Of a stretch of 64,000 bases of DNA, positions 35,392 through 42,211 are shown piece by piece. The notes beneath the pieces were generated by a model. It had not been told where the DNA came from and ran no database searches. It was given only the letters and a program-made list of their open reading frames with translations. Position 1 is the stretch's first letter. Every line of letters begins with the position of its first letter. This DNA is from an uncultured Faecalibacterium sp. GTDB taxonomy: Bacteria > Bacillota > Clostridia > Oscillospirales > Ruminococcaceae. A program made the position numbers and the translations under genes. The stretch is from the NCBI GenBank assembly GCA_934513205.1, contig CAKSWU010000010.1, forward strand, positions 1 through 64,000, read 5' to 3'.

Positions 35392-35685
35392 TCACAGACC
35401 CAGCTTTGCCCGCAGCTTCTGCCAAAAGCCGTGGGGTGCAGCGGGTGCTTCCGGCACGGTCGTGTGCACAAGAACAGCGTCCGTGCCGATGGTCTCGATC
35501 TCCTCCCACGGGATGAGCAGGCTCTCGTCCCGGCCCAGCAGCCCGAAAAAACGGGGCCGCCCCAGCAGGATCAGGTTTTGCAGCCGCACAGTAGCCGGGT
35601 CAAAGGTCACATCGTCTGCCCGCCCAAGACAGACGCCCTTTTCCACCTGCACGATCTCTTTTTCACACAGCTCCCGGATGGTCAC
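35392..35685 (-). CDS. YlmC/YmxH-family PRC-barrel protein
   Basis: A 97-aa PRC-barrel protein: IRELCEKEIVQVEKGVCLGRADD, then RFFGLLGRDESLLIPWEEIETIGTDAVLV. This fits the YlmC/YmxH family, which in Bacillus is a sporulation-linked protein. I chose GTG at 35685, preceded by GGGGAG; upstream ATG codons have no ribosome site. It is divergent from the HAD gene at 35822. Confidence 0.85.
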   Translation of the reverse strand: MTIRELCEKEIVQVEKGVCLGRADDVTFDPATVRLQNLILLGRPRFFGLLGRDESLLIPWEEIETIGTDAVLVHTTVPEAPAAPHGFWQKLRAKLGL

Positions 35686-35765
35686 AGCGCTCTCCCCTTT
35701 CTGCCACAGCATACGCCGGGCAGGCATTTTCTATACCAAAGGGGTGGAAAGCAGCTGCCCGGTTG

Positions 35766-35774
35766 TGGTATACT
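35766..35774 (+). promoter_or_regulatory. Promoter of the HAD gene
   Basis: Extended -10 TGG-TATACT, with a weak -35 TGGAAA at 35745-35750 (18-nt spacer). Confidence 0.5.
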
Positions 35775-35821
35775 ATGGAAAATATCGGAGAAAAACATCC
35801 AACACAAGCGAGGCAGCAGTT

Positions 35822-36436
35822 ATGTATAAAAGCATCATTTTTGATATCGGCGGCGTGATGGTAGATTTTGATCCAAAGCTTTATCTGGTGGATCGTCTTT
35901 GCAGCGCTGAAATGGAAGATAAAGTATACGCCCTGACCTTTGGCAGCGAAGAATGGCAGAAGCTGGACGCCGGGCTGCTGTCCCGCTTTGAGGGCAACAG
36001 CGCCATGCTGCGAAACGCCCGGGCCGCCGGGTGCGAGTTTGAGGTGCAGGGTGTGCTGGACGACTGGACCCACATCCTGCGCCCCCGTCACCGGATGATC
36101 GAGCTGGTGCGCCGCCTGAAAAACCACGGTTACCGGGTCTATTACCTCAGCAACATCCCCGCCGATGTGCTGGAGCTGCTGACTCAAAAGGGCGTGCTGG
36201 AGCATTTTGACGGCGGTGTGGCCTCCTGCGAGGTGAACATCAACAAGCCCGACCCCCGCATCTATCAGGCACTGCTGGATAAATACCGGCTGAAGGCCGA
36301 TGAGTGTGTGTTCATCGACGACAGTCTGGTCAATGTGCAGGCCGCCTTTTCTCTGGGCTTTGCCGGCATCCAGATGAAGGAGAACGTGGGCACACTGGTG
36401 CGCAGCCTTGCCACCTGCAACGTATCTCTGCGCTGA
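35822..36436 (+). CDS. HAD-superfamily hydrolase (YihX-like)
   Basis: A 204-aa HAD protein with motif I FDIGGVMVDFD (second Asp replaced by Gly, as is normal for the YihX/epoxide-hydrolase-like branch), motif II YYLSNIPADV, Lys in INKPDPRIY, and motif IV VFIDDSLVNVQAA. Sugar-phosphate phosphatase activity is the likeliest. GAGG lies 8 nt before the ATG. It is monocistronic. Confidence 0.88.
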   Translation: MYKSIIFDIGGVMVDFDPKLYLVDRLCSAEMEDKVYALTFGSEEWQKLDAGLLSRFEGNSAMLRNARAAGCEFEVQGVLDDWTHILRPRHRMIELVRRLKNHGYRVYYLSNIPADVLELLTQKGVLEHFDGGVASCEVNINKPDPRIYQALLDKYRLKADECVFIDDSLVNVQAAFSLGFAGIQMKENVGTLVRSLATCNVSLR

Positions 36437-36443
36437 ACCAAAC

Positions 36444-36490
36444 ACACAGCAGCCCCCGCCGGGGATAGGACCCGACGGGGGCTGCTGTGT
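36444..36490. terminator. Bidirectional hairpin between convergent genes
   Basis: A 14-bp stem, ACACAGCAGCCCCC with its complement (36444-36457, 36477-36490), between the HAD gene and the DUF1540 gene. Confidence 0.75.
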
Positions 36491-36493
36491 TGT

Positions 36494-36658
36494 TCAGAGC
36501 GCTCTTTCCTCGTAGCTCTGGCAGTAATGGGGAGTTTCAACCTGCTGTGTGGTGCAGCTGCACTGCTCGGTCACCTTGATCTGGGGCAGATTGCATTTGC
36601 AGCCGCCAACATTGTGGCTGCACTGGCAGACATCACAGGTCACGCCGATGTTTTCCAT
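36494..36658 (-). CDS. DUF1540 small Cys-rich protein
   Basis: A 54-aa protein read directly from the sequence. It begins MENIGVTCDVCQCSHNVGG, then CKCNLPQIKVTEQC, which matches the DUF1540 motif (CxVxxCxxxxxxxCxaxxIxV) common in anaerobic Clostridia. AGAGGTG lies 6 nt before the ATG at 36658. The pattern suggests a small metal-binding protein. It lies downstream of flavodoxin in the same direction. Confidence 0.85.
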   Translation of the reverse strand: MENIGVTCDVCQCSHNVGGCKCNLPQIKVTEQCSCTTQQVETPHYCQSYEERAL

Positions 36659-36700
36659 ATTTATCACCTCTGACCACAGTATGTCCCGGGTGCAGCGATT

Positions 36701-36817
36701 TTATGCAGGATCATTTTTTCCGCATTGTTTTGTGCGCAGCTGCATCGCTGCGCGGCGCACCGCACGCCGCAGAAATGCAAAGACGATCGTGATCCCCATC
36801 GCCGCAGCGATCTCCAT
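36701..36817 (-). CDS. Possible 38-aa small membrane peptide
   Basis: An open frame starting MEIAAAMGITIVFAFLRRAV, preceded by GGAAGG with a 9-nt spacing. It has one short hydrophobic segment followed by an Arg/Lys-rich tail. It lies between flavodoxin (43 nt upstream) and the DUF1540 gene (42 nt downstream), all on one strand, so it would be co-transcribed. I do not recognise it; it could be chance. Confidence 0.4.
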   Translation of the reverse strand: MEIAAAMGITIVFAFLRRAVRRAAMQLRTKQCGKNDPA

Positions 36818-36859
36818 TCAGCTCACCCTTCCTGCAAAACATCCCATGCGGAGCCGGTC

Positions 36860-37282
36860 TTACCACTTCGCCAGCTCTTCGCCCAGCTTACGGCAGGCAG
36901 CCTGCACATCCTCGTCCGGAGCCTCGTTGCAGATCAGGCCCTCGCCGTTCAGCACCTGTGCGCCATCGTCCTGTGCACGCTCGGTCCAGTCCCGCATCCA
37001 CTGTCCGTCCCCCCAGCCGTAGGAGCCGAACAGAGCAATCTTCTTACCGTTCAGCGAGCCTTCCAGCGACTCGAACATCGGCTCGAACTCGCTCTCCTCC
37101 AGCTGTTCGGCCCCCATTGCCGGGCAGCCAAAAGCAACTGCATCAAACTCAGCCATCTTTGCGGCATCCATCTCGCTGCAGGGGATGATGGTGGCGTTGG
37201 CACCTGCGCCCTCTGCGATGCAGTTTGCCATGGTCTCGGTGTTGCCAGTTGCGCTCCAGAATACGACTGCGACCTTGTTCAT
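36860..37282 (-). CDS. Short-chain flavodoxin
   Basis: A 140-aa FMN electron carrier. The phosphate-binding loop reads WSATGNTETMA near the N terminus, and the isoalloxazine-binding loops are AFGCPAMGAEQLE and FGSYGWGDGQW. It can replace ferredoxin under iron limitation or oxidative stress. Its leader holds a palindrome and a terminator-like hairpin, which suggests regulated expression. Confidence 0.95.
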   Translation of the reverse strand: MNKVAVVFWSATGNTETMANCIAEGAGANATIIPCSEMDAAKMAEFDAVAFGCPAMGAEQLEESEFEPMFESLEGSLNGKKIALFGSYGWGDGQWMRDWTERAQDDGAQVLNGEGLICNEAPDEDVQAACRKLGEELAKW

Positions 37283-37320
37283 AAGAATATCCCTCTTTCA
37301 TGTAGTTTGTTGTGACTAAC

Positions 37321-37326
37321 ATTATA
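37321..37326 (-). promoter_or_regulatory. Possible second -10 element of flavodoxin
   Basis: TATAAT on the minus strand, 38 nt before the ATG. No good -35 is seen at 17 nt, so activator dependence or chance are both possible. Confidence 0.35.
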
Positions 37327-37332
37327 TCCCAG

Positions 37333-37360
37333 AAAAATGCGTCCGCTGCGTGGGACGCAT
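37333..37360 (-). terminator. Terminator-like hairpin in the flavodoxin leader
   Basis: ATGCGTCC pairs with GGACGCAT around an 8-nt loop (37337-37360), followed on the minus strand by a T-run. It lies between the upstream promoter (37394-37422) and the flavodoxin gene. It could end the acyltransferase transcript or act as an attenuator. Confidence 0.65.
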
Positions 37361-37367
37361 CTTCTTT

Positions 37368-37389
37368 GTGGTTAGTTTATTCTAACCAC
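37368..37389. promoter_or_regulatory. Palindromic operator candidate at flavodoxin promoter
   Basis: GTGGTTAG-N6-CTAACCAC, a perfect 8-bp inverted repeat, sits just downstream of the -10 at 37394-37399, where a repressor would block initiation. Confidence 0.55.
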
Positions 37390-37393
37390 TTAT

Positions 37394-37422
37394 AGGATAC
37401 CACCGCTTCGTCCGGCTGTCAA
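37394..37422 (-). promoter_or_regulatory. Flavodoxin promoter
   Basis: On the minus strand TTGACA (37422-37417), 17-nt spacer, TATCCT (37399-37394), extended -10 TGG. It starts 11 nt past the stop of the preceding acyltransferase gene. Confidence 0.75.
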
Positions 37423-37432
37423 GGTTTTTCCC

Positions 37433-38194
37433 TCACAAAATACGGAACAGCAGATACAGCGTCCCATAAAGCACCGGCTGATGCAGCAGATAGATCACCA
37501 GCGAGTGTCGGCCCAGCCAGCCCAGCGGCGCACAGACCGACCGGCGCAGCGGCTCCATGCGGGCCCGCCCCATGCAGAAATGCAAGAAGTACCCTGCCCA
37601 GAACAAAAACAGCCAGGGCAGCAGCGGAAAGTAATCCGTGGAGAAGAAGCCCTCCGGGTAAAAGCCAAAAAAGGCTGTGAAGTAGTTTGCATACAGGCCC
37701 CGTGGCAGCAAAAGATTCCAGCTGCCAATGCCCACCCAGCCGGAGGAAACCGGATAGCACAGTGCAAACAGCACCACCGAAACCGCAAGCCCTGCCGCAG
37801 GCGGCACCTTTTGCAGCAGCGGTTCCAGCACGCCGGTCAGCAGCATAGCCGTACCCAAAAAGGTCAGCACGCCAAAAATGACCCGATTCTCCGGCATGAA
37901 CAGCAGCGTGACCGCCGTGACCAGCACCCCCGCCCCGGAAACGATCAGCCCGCGCCGCAGCGGGCGATGCCCCAGCGGCAGGCAGAAACCGGACAGCAAA
38001 ATGAACACCCAGCAGATACTCTGCTGCCACAGCCAGCCCGGCCAGCTTGTGTAGCATCCGGCGGGCACCCCGAACAGAAAGATCAGGTCCCAGCAGGCGT
38101 GATATCCGATCATGCTGAGCAGGTTCAGCCCGCGCAGTTCGTCCAGCAGTGCATAGCGGCCCGCCGGGTGCTTTTGCGGGGAAGTCATTTCCAT
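37433..38194 (-). CDS. DUF1624/heparan-alpha-glucosaminide acetyltransferase-like membrane protein
   Basis: A 253-aa polytopic protein with six to seven hydrophobic segments. RYALLDELRGLNLLSMIGYHACWDL at the N terminus (Arg-Gly with a conserved His) and a C-terminal GRHSLVIYLLHQPVL match the acyltransferase family of DUF1624. It probably moves acyl groups across the membrane to a surface sugar. GGGG precedes the ATG at 38194; a second ATG at 38188 is also usable. Confidence 0.87.
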   Translation of the reverse strand: MEMTSPQKHPAGRYALLDELRGLNLLSMIGYHACWDLIFLFGVPAGCYTSWPGWLWQQSICWVFILLSGFCLPLGHRPLRRGLIVSGAGVLVTAVTLLFMPENRVIFGVLTFLGTAMLLTGVLEPLLQKVPPAAGLAVSVVLFALCYPVSSGWVGIGSWNLLLPRGLYANYFTAFFGFYPEGFFSTDYFPLLPWLFLFWAGYFLHFCMGRARMEPLRRSVCAPLGWLGRHSLVIYLLHQPVLYGTLYLLFRIL

Positions 38195-38286
38195 ATTCTC
38201 ATCCCCTTTTGCAGTTTGTCATAATATAGTATTATAAACCGGGGCGGCGGTGCCTGTCAATCAAATCACATTGTGGATTGAATATG

Positions 38287-38323
38287 CAAAAACCGCTGCA
38301 CAGCGGCAAAGCCATGCAGCGGT
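38287..38323 (-). terminator. Reverse rubrerythrin terminator
   Basis: ACCGCTGCA pairs with TGCAGCGGT (38292-38300 with 38315-38323), followed by TTTTTGCAT on the minus strand. Confidence 0.85.
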
Positions 38324-38348
38324 CAGATGAATAACTGAGGAGACCCTA

Positions 38349-38900
38349 TCAGACTTCGGTGTTGAAGTAGCGCTTCAGCAGGCCCTCGAAGCCACGGCCG
38401 TGACGTGCCTCATCCTTGGCCATCTCATGGACGGTGTCATGGATGGCATCCAGGTTCAGGGCCTTTGCCTTCTTGGCCAGGTCCATCTTGCCGGAGCAGG
38501 CACCGCACTCGGCCTCGGCACGCATCATCAGGTTCTTCTTGGTGCTGTCGGTGACCACCTCGCCCAGCAGCTCGGCAAAGCGAGATGCATGGTCTGCTTC
38601 CTCGTAGGCATAGCGCTTGTAAGCCTCGGCGATCTCGGGGTAGCCCTCACGCTCTGCCACACGAGCCATTGCCAGATACATGCCGACCTCGCTGCACTCA
38701 CCCTCAAAGTTTGCGCGCAGGCCGTCCACGATCTCCTGAGGCACGCCCTCTGCCTTGCCAATGCCCACAACGTGCTCGGTGACATAGGTGTTGCCCTTCT
38801 TTTCCACAAATGCGGAGGCCGGAGCCTTGCAGACGGGGCACTGAGCAGGGATCTCACCCTCAGCAATATAACCACAAACGGTGCAAACATACTTCTTCAT
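38349..38900 (-). CDS. Reverse rubrerythrin (rubredoxin domain first)
   Basis: A 183-aa protein. The N-terminal rubredoxin domain has CTVCGY and CPVCKAP (residues 4-30). The ferritin-like diiron domain follows, with FEGECSEVGMYLAMA, YEEADHASRF and EMAKDEARHGRGF providing Glu/His ligands. Domain order is opposite to classical rubrerythrin, which marks the reverse form, an H2O2/O2 reductase of strict anaerobes. GGAGG precedes the ATG at 38900. Two PerR-like boxes overlap its promoter. Confidence 0.94.
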   Translation of the reverse strand: MKKYVCTVCGYIAEGEIPAQCPVCKAPASAFVEKKGNTYVTEHVVGIGKAEGVPQEIVDGLRANFEGECSEVGMYLAMARVAEREGYPEIAEAYKRYAYEEADHASRFAELLGEVVTDSTKKNLMMRAEAECGACSGKMDLAKKAKALNLDAIHDTVHEMAKDEARHGRGFEGLLKRYFNTEV

Positions 38901-38980
38901 AAGAATAACCTCCATCATTCTTTGATTTCAAAATTGGGGAGCGGGTGGTGTTGGTACTCACCAACCGTTCTCATGGCTCT

Positions 38981-39009
38981 ATTATAGCGAATGATTCCTA
39001 GTTAGTCAA
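38981..39009 (-). promoter_or_regulatory. Reverse rubrerythrin promoter
   Basis: On the minus strand TTGACT (39009-39004), 17-nt spacer, TATAAT (38986-38981). Confidence 0.85.
38985..39000. promoter_or_regulatory. PerR/Fur-like box 1
   Basis: TAGGAAT-C-ATTCGCT (minus strand) with the GAATnATTC core of the PerR 7-1-7 consensus. It lies in the -10/-35 spacer. Confidence 0.6.
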
Positions 39010-39018
39010 GTGTTATTT

Positions 39019-39033
39019 TAAGAATTATTCCTA
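39019..39033. promoter_or_regulatory. PerR/Fur-like box 2
   Basis: TAGGAAT-A-ATTCTTA (minus strand), a 6-of-7 symmetric 7-1-7 repeat, 33 bp (about three helical turns) from box 1 and upstream of the -35. Confidence 0.6.
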
Positions 39034-39038
39034 TTTGC

Positions 39039-39073
39039 AAAAATCTGGCAGGGTGACTGAAAACCCTGCCAGA
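39039..39073 (-). terminator. uraA terminator
   Basis: TCTGGCAGGGT pairs with ACCCTGCCAGA (39044-39054 with 39063-39073), followed by TTTTTGC on the minus strand. Confidence 0.9.
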
Positions 39074-39147
39074 AAACTGGTCGTTTTGCCCGGTTTTGGT
39101 TTTGCCGAGTGGGCTGCCCGAACCGTTGTTTGTTTTACCGAAGAGGA

Positions 39148-40509
39148 TCAGACCTGCAGGTTGCCGCTTGCAGTCGCTTCGGAGCCGGCAACAGCGTCAA
39201 ACTCGTAGTCGTTGCCGGGCAGGATGGCGTTGAGCAGAATGCCTGCAATGGCAGCCACAGCCAGACCGGACAGGTTGATGGTGATGCTGCCGATGGCAAA
39301 GCTGACGCCGCCCACAGAGTTGAAGCCCAGTGCGCAGACCAGAATGACCGCTGCCACGATCAGGTTGCGGCTGTTGGTAAAGTCCACGCGGTTCTCCACC
39401 ACATTGCGCACACCGATGGCGGAGATCATGCCGTACAGCACAAAGCTGATACCGCCGATGATGCCGGTGGGGATGGTGTTGATGACAGCCTCAAACTTGG
39501 GGCTGAAGCTCAGGATGATGGCCAGCACGGCAGCGATGCGGATGACCAGCGGGTCGTAGATCTTGCTCAGAGCCAGCACGCCGGTGTTCTCGCCGTAGGT
39601 AGTATTTGCCGGGCCGCCCAGCAGGCCGGCCATGGTGGTTGCCAGACCATCGCCCAGCAGGGTGCGGTTCAGACCGGGGTCGTTGATGTAGTTGTGACCA
39701 ACGGTGGCGCTGATGGCAGCAATATCGCCCACATGCTCCATCATGGTAGCCAGTGCAATAGGGATGATGGTAAACAGTGCGCTGATGAACTCGGGGCTGC
39801 CGTCAATGGCGAACAGACCCATGGCCTCCTTATGCAGCGGGATGCCAAGCCATGCAGCGTCTGCGATCTTCTGGAAGTCCACGGCGCCCGTGACCAGAGC
39901 CACCGCGTAGGACACCAGAACGCCGATGAGGATGGGCAGGATCTTGACCATGCCCTTGCCCCAGATGTTGCAGATAATGACCACGCCCAGTGCCACAAAG
40001 GCCAGCAGCCAGTTTGCCTGACAGTTGGTGATGGCGGAAGGTGCCAGGATCAGGCCGATGGAGATGATGATGGGGCCCGTGACCACCGGCGGGAAGAACC
40101 GCATGATGCGGCGGATGCCGAAGGTGGAGATCAGAGCGCTGGCCACCAGATAGACCAGACCGGAGAAGGCGATGGCTGCGCAGGCGTAGGGCAGCATTTT
40201 GGTGTTTGCGACCGTCAGGTTGCCGTTGGCATCTGCCAGCATGGGTGCCACGATGGAAAAGCCGCCCAGATAGGCAAAGGAGGAGCCGAGGAATGCCGGC
40301 ACCTTCTTCTTGGTGATCAGATGGAACAGCAGGGTGCCCAGACCTGCGCACAGCAGGGTGGTGGACACGCTCAGACCGGTCAGCAGCGGCACCAGCACCG
40401 TTGCACCGAACATGGCAAACATGTGCTGCACGCCCAGAATGAACATGCGGCCCGCGCCCAGCTGACGGGCGTCGTAAATGCCTTTGGAGTAGTCGATTTT
40501 TTCGTTCAT
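39148..40509 (-). CDS. uraA: Uracil/xanthine permease (NCS2 family)
   Basis: A 453-aa NCS2 transporter with about 14 membrane segments. LGVQHMFAMFGATVLVPLLTG at the N terminus, EHVGDIAAISATVG (key Glu), and GPANTTYGENTGVLALSKI (second Glu) match the UraA branch for uracil rather than the xanthine branch. AAGGAGG lies 11 nt before the ATG at 40509 and overlaps the leader-peptide stop. Expression depends on passing a terminator in the leader. Confidence 0.93.
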   Translation of the reverse strand: MNEKIDYSKGIYDARQLGAGRMFILGVQHMFAMFGATVLVPLLTGLSVSTTLLCAGLGTLLFHLITKKKVPAFLGSSFAYLGGFSIVAPMLADANGNLTVANTKMLPYACAAIAFSGLVYLVASALISTFGIRRIMRFFPPVVTGPIIISIGLILAPSAITNCQANWLLAFVALGVVIICNIWGKGMVKILPILIGVLVSYAVALVTGAVDFQKIADAAWLGIPLHKEAMGLFAIDGSPEFISALFTIIPIALATMMEHVGDIAAISATVGHNYINDPGLNRTLLGDGLATTMAGLLGGPANTTYGENTGVLALSKIYDPLVIRIAAVLAIILSFSPKFEAVINTIPTGIIGGISFVLYGMISAIGVRNVVENRVDFTNSRNLIVAAVILVCALGFNSVGGVSFAIGSITINLSGLAVAAIAGILLNAILPGNDYEFDAVAGSEATASGNLQV

Positions 40510-40525
40510 GGAATATTCTGCCTCC

Positions 40526-40657
40526 TTACAGATGTTTTCCCAAAAAAAGAGGCATTGCCGTGATCAAAACGGCAGTGCCTCTGATTTTTGGGAACAATGA
40601 TCCCGCCCGAAACATGGGAAACGCCACGCGATGCAGCCGGTATTCCGTGTGCAGCAT
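40526..40657 (-). CDS. Leader peptide of uraA (43 aa)
   Basis: An open frame starting MLHTEYRLHR with AGGGGG placed 8 nt before the ATG at 40657. It runs through the whole terminator hairpin (40548-40582) and its T-run, and stops at TAA (40528-40526) that overlaps the uraA Shine-Dalgarno. Both the position and length resemble the 44-codon leader of E. coli pyrBI, whose translation lets RNA polymerase pass an attenuator when UTP is low. The function is inference. Confidence 0.65.
   Translation of the reverse strand: MLHTEYRLHRVAFPMFRAGSLFPKIRGTAVLITAMPLFLGKHL
40542..40582 (-). terminator. Attenuator upstream of uraA
   Basis: AGAGGCACTGCCGT pairs with ACGGCAATGCCTCT (one mismatch; 40569-40582 with 40548-40561), loop 7 nt, then a run of seven Ts on the minus strand. 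It lies between the promoter and uraA, so it is an attenuator and not an end-of-operon terminator. Confidence 0.85.
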
Positions 40658-40735
40658 GACATTTTCCCCCTTTCCTTCAGGCTCGTTCCAGACTGCCGGG
40701 CCCCGCAAAAGGCCACGGCGCACAAGTCTCAAGAC

Positions 40736-40764
40736 AGTATAACAGATTTTGTACCCAGCCGCAA
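40736..40764 (-). promoter_or_regulatory. uraA promoter
   Basis: On the minus strand TTGCGG (40764-40759), 17-nt spacer, TATACT (40741-40736) with an extended -10 TG. Leader length is about 220 nt. Confidence 0.75.
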
Positions 40765-40815
40765 CCATTTTCCGTCAATCTCTTGCATTTTTCCGGTTTA
40801 TTCCTTCCCTGCCCC

Positions 40816-40844
40816 TTGCAGTTCTGGTCCGCGTGTACTATAAT
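40816..40844 (+). promoter_or_regulatory. Cysteine desulfurase promoter
   Basis: TTGCAG (40816-40821), 17-nt spacer, TATAAT (40839-40844), 38 nt before the ATG. Confidence 0.8.
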
Positions 40845-40882
40845 ATAACCTATCGTTTTTATATGTTTTATCAGGAGGGACC

Positions 40883-42013
40883 ATGATTTATCTGGATTAT
40901 TCCGCCAACACCCCGGTGGATGCAGCTGTCCTGCAGCGGTTCTGCGAGGTGGAGCTGCATTGCCCGGGCAATGCAAACGCCCGCCATGCTGCCGGCTTTG
41001 CTGCAAAAAACGCCATGGGCGCCGCCACCCGCAGCGTTGCCCGCAGCCTGAACGTGCAGCCTGCCGAGATCATCTATACATCCGGTGCCAGCGAAGCCAA
41101 CAACTTTGCCATCAAAAGCATTGCACAGCTGGAGCGCTGCCACGGCAGGCATATCATCGCTACCCCGCTGGAGCATTCTTCGGTCAGCGGCAGCCTGACC
41201 GCGCTGCAGGAGCAGGGGTACACGATCGACCTTGTGGACATCAAGCAGGACGGCACGGTGGATCTGGACCATCTGAAAGCCCTGCTGCGCACGGACACCA
41301 TTCTGGTAGCTGTTACTGCCGTGGACAGCGAACTTGGCGTGGTGCAGCCGGTGGCACAGATCGCAGAGCTATTAAAAAACAGGCCCCACTGCCGCTTCCA
41401 TGTAGATGCCACGCAGGCGGTCGGCAAGATTCCAGTCTCCTTTGAGGGCATCGACACCATGAGCCTGACCGCCCACAAATTCTACGGTCTGAACGGCATC
41501 GGCGTTCTGGTCAAGCGGCGGGGACTTGCGCTGGAGCCTCTCATCCACGGCGGCGAGAGCACTACGCTTTATCGCAGCGGGACCCCCACCGTTGCCCTTG
41601 CCTGTTCGCTGGCACTGGCGCTGGAGAAAGCTGTGGCAGAGCTGCCCGCCCGGCTGGAATATGTCCGCAGCCTCAATGCCCGCCTGCGCACAGAACTCGC
41701 CCAATACCCCAAGGTTTGCATCAACAGCCCTGCGTGCGCTGTGCCGCAGATCCTGAATCTGAGCGTCCAGAACGTGAAAGGCACCGTGTTCCAGCGGGAA
41801 CTGGACGCCCGGGGCGTGTGCGTCTCGGTAAAATCCGCCTGCTCCTCGGACGGTCTGCCTTCCCGCGCGGTGTTCGCCGTGAGCCACGACCGGCGCAACG
41901 CGCTTTCCTCGTGGCGCATCAGCCTGAGCCACCGGACCACTGAGGAAGAGCTGACCGGCTTTTTGCAGGCATTCGATACCTGTTATCAAATGCTGACCCG
42001 GCAGCATCTCTGA
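40883..42013 (+). CDS. Cysteine desulfurase (NifS/IscS-like)
   Basis: A 376-aa class V PLP aminotransferase-fold enzyme. The PLP lysine is in SLTAHKFYGLNGIG (near 195-208), the PLP-contact region HVDATQAVGK, and the catalytic cysteine is in SVKSACSSDG near residue 320, as in group I desulfurases. AGGAGGG precedes the ATG. No iscU, iscR or thiI is adjacent, so the acceptor is unknown. A strong terminator follows. Confidence 0.93.
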   Translation: MIYLDYSANTPVDAAVLQRFCEVELHCPGNANARHAAGFAAKNAMGAATRSVARSLNVQPAEIIYTSGASEANNFAIKSIAQLERCHGRHIIATPLEHSSVSGSLTALQEQGYTIDLVDIKQDGTVDLDHLKALLRTDTILVAVTAVDSELGVVQPVAQIAELLKNRPHCRFHVDATQAVGKIPVSFEGIDTMSLTAHKFYGLNGIGVLVKRRGLALEPLIHGGESTTLYRSGTPTVALACSLALALEKAVAELPARLEYVRSLNARLRTELAQYPKVCINSPACAVPQILNLSVQNVKGTVFQRELDARGVCVSVKSACSSDGLPSRAVFAVSHDRRNALSSWRISLSHRTTEEELTGFLQAFDTCYQMLTRQHL

Positions 42014-42015
42014 GC

Positions 42016-42069
42016 AAAAACAGGACTCCTTCCCGCGCATCGCCGCACTGTGGAAGGAGTCCTGTTTTT
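42016..42069. terminator. Bidirectional terminator (cysteine desulfurase / spoVM)
   Basis: A perfect 18-bp stem (42016-42033 with 42052-42069) with A/T runs at both ends, between convergent transcription units. Confidence 0.92.
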
Positions 42070-42150
42070 TCAGCTTTCTTTTTTGACGCCGAACAGTCTG
42101 CGCAGGATCCCGCACAGACATTTCGGGCTTCGGATCACGATGACCTGCAT
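42070..42150 (-). CDS. spoVM: Stage V sporulation protein M
   Basis: A 26-codon gene read directly from the sequence. It starts MQVIVIRSPK and ends LFGVKKES. Aligned by eye with Bacillus SpoVM (26 aa), it has the same length, Pro at position 9, Lys at 10, Leu at 12, Gly at 14, Arg at 17 and Gly at 21. SpoVM is an amphipathic helix that recognises membrane curvature of the forespore and anchors SpoIVA. An in-frame ATG two codons upstream (42156) is possible; GGGG is well spaced for 42150. Its place directly after thiN and rsgA is the conserved Firmicutes location, which strongly supports the call. Confidence 0.85.
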   Translation of the reverse strand: MQVIVIRSPKCLCGILRRLFGVKKES

Positions 42151-42211
42151 CTTCATCCCCGCCTTTCTGCCTCATCCTACGCAAAACAGGGCAAAAAGGT
42201 TCCCAAAAAAA

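Noticed and set aside
40567..40662. Alternative 31-codon leader frame of uraA starting five bases upstream
   Set aside because: Its ATG is only about 3 nt from the GGGGG run, too close for good initiation, and it stops inside the hairpin loop.
40510..40735. PyrR-binding loop or purine riboswitch in the uraA leader
   Set aside because: I found neither a PyrR consensus loop nor the conserved purine aptamer core; only the leader frame and terminator are supported.
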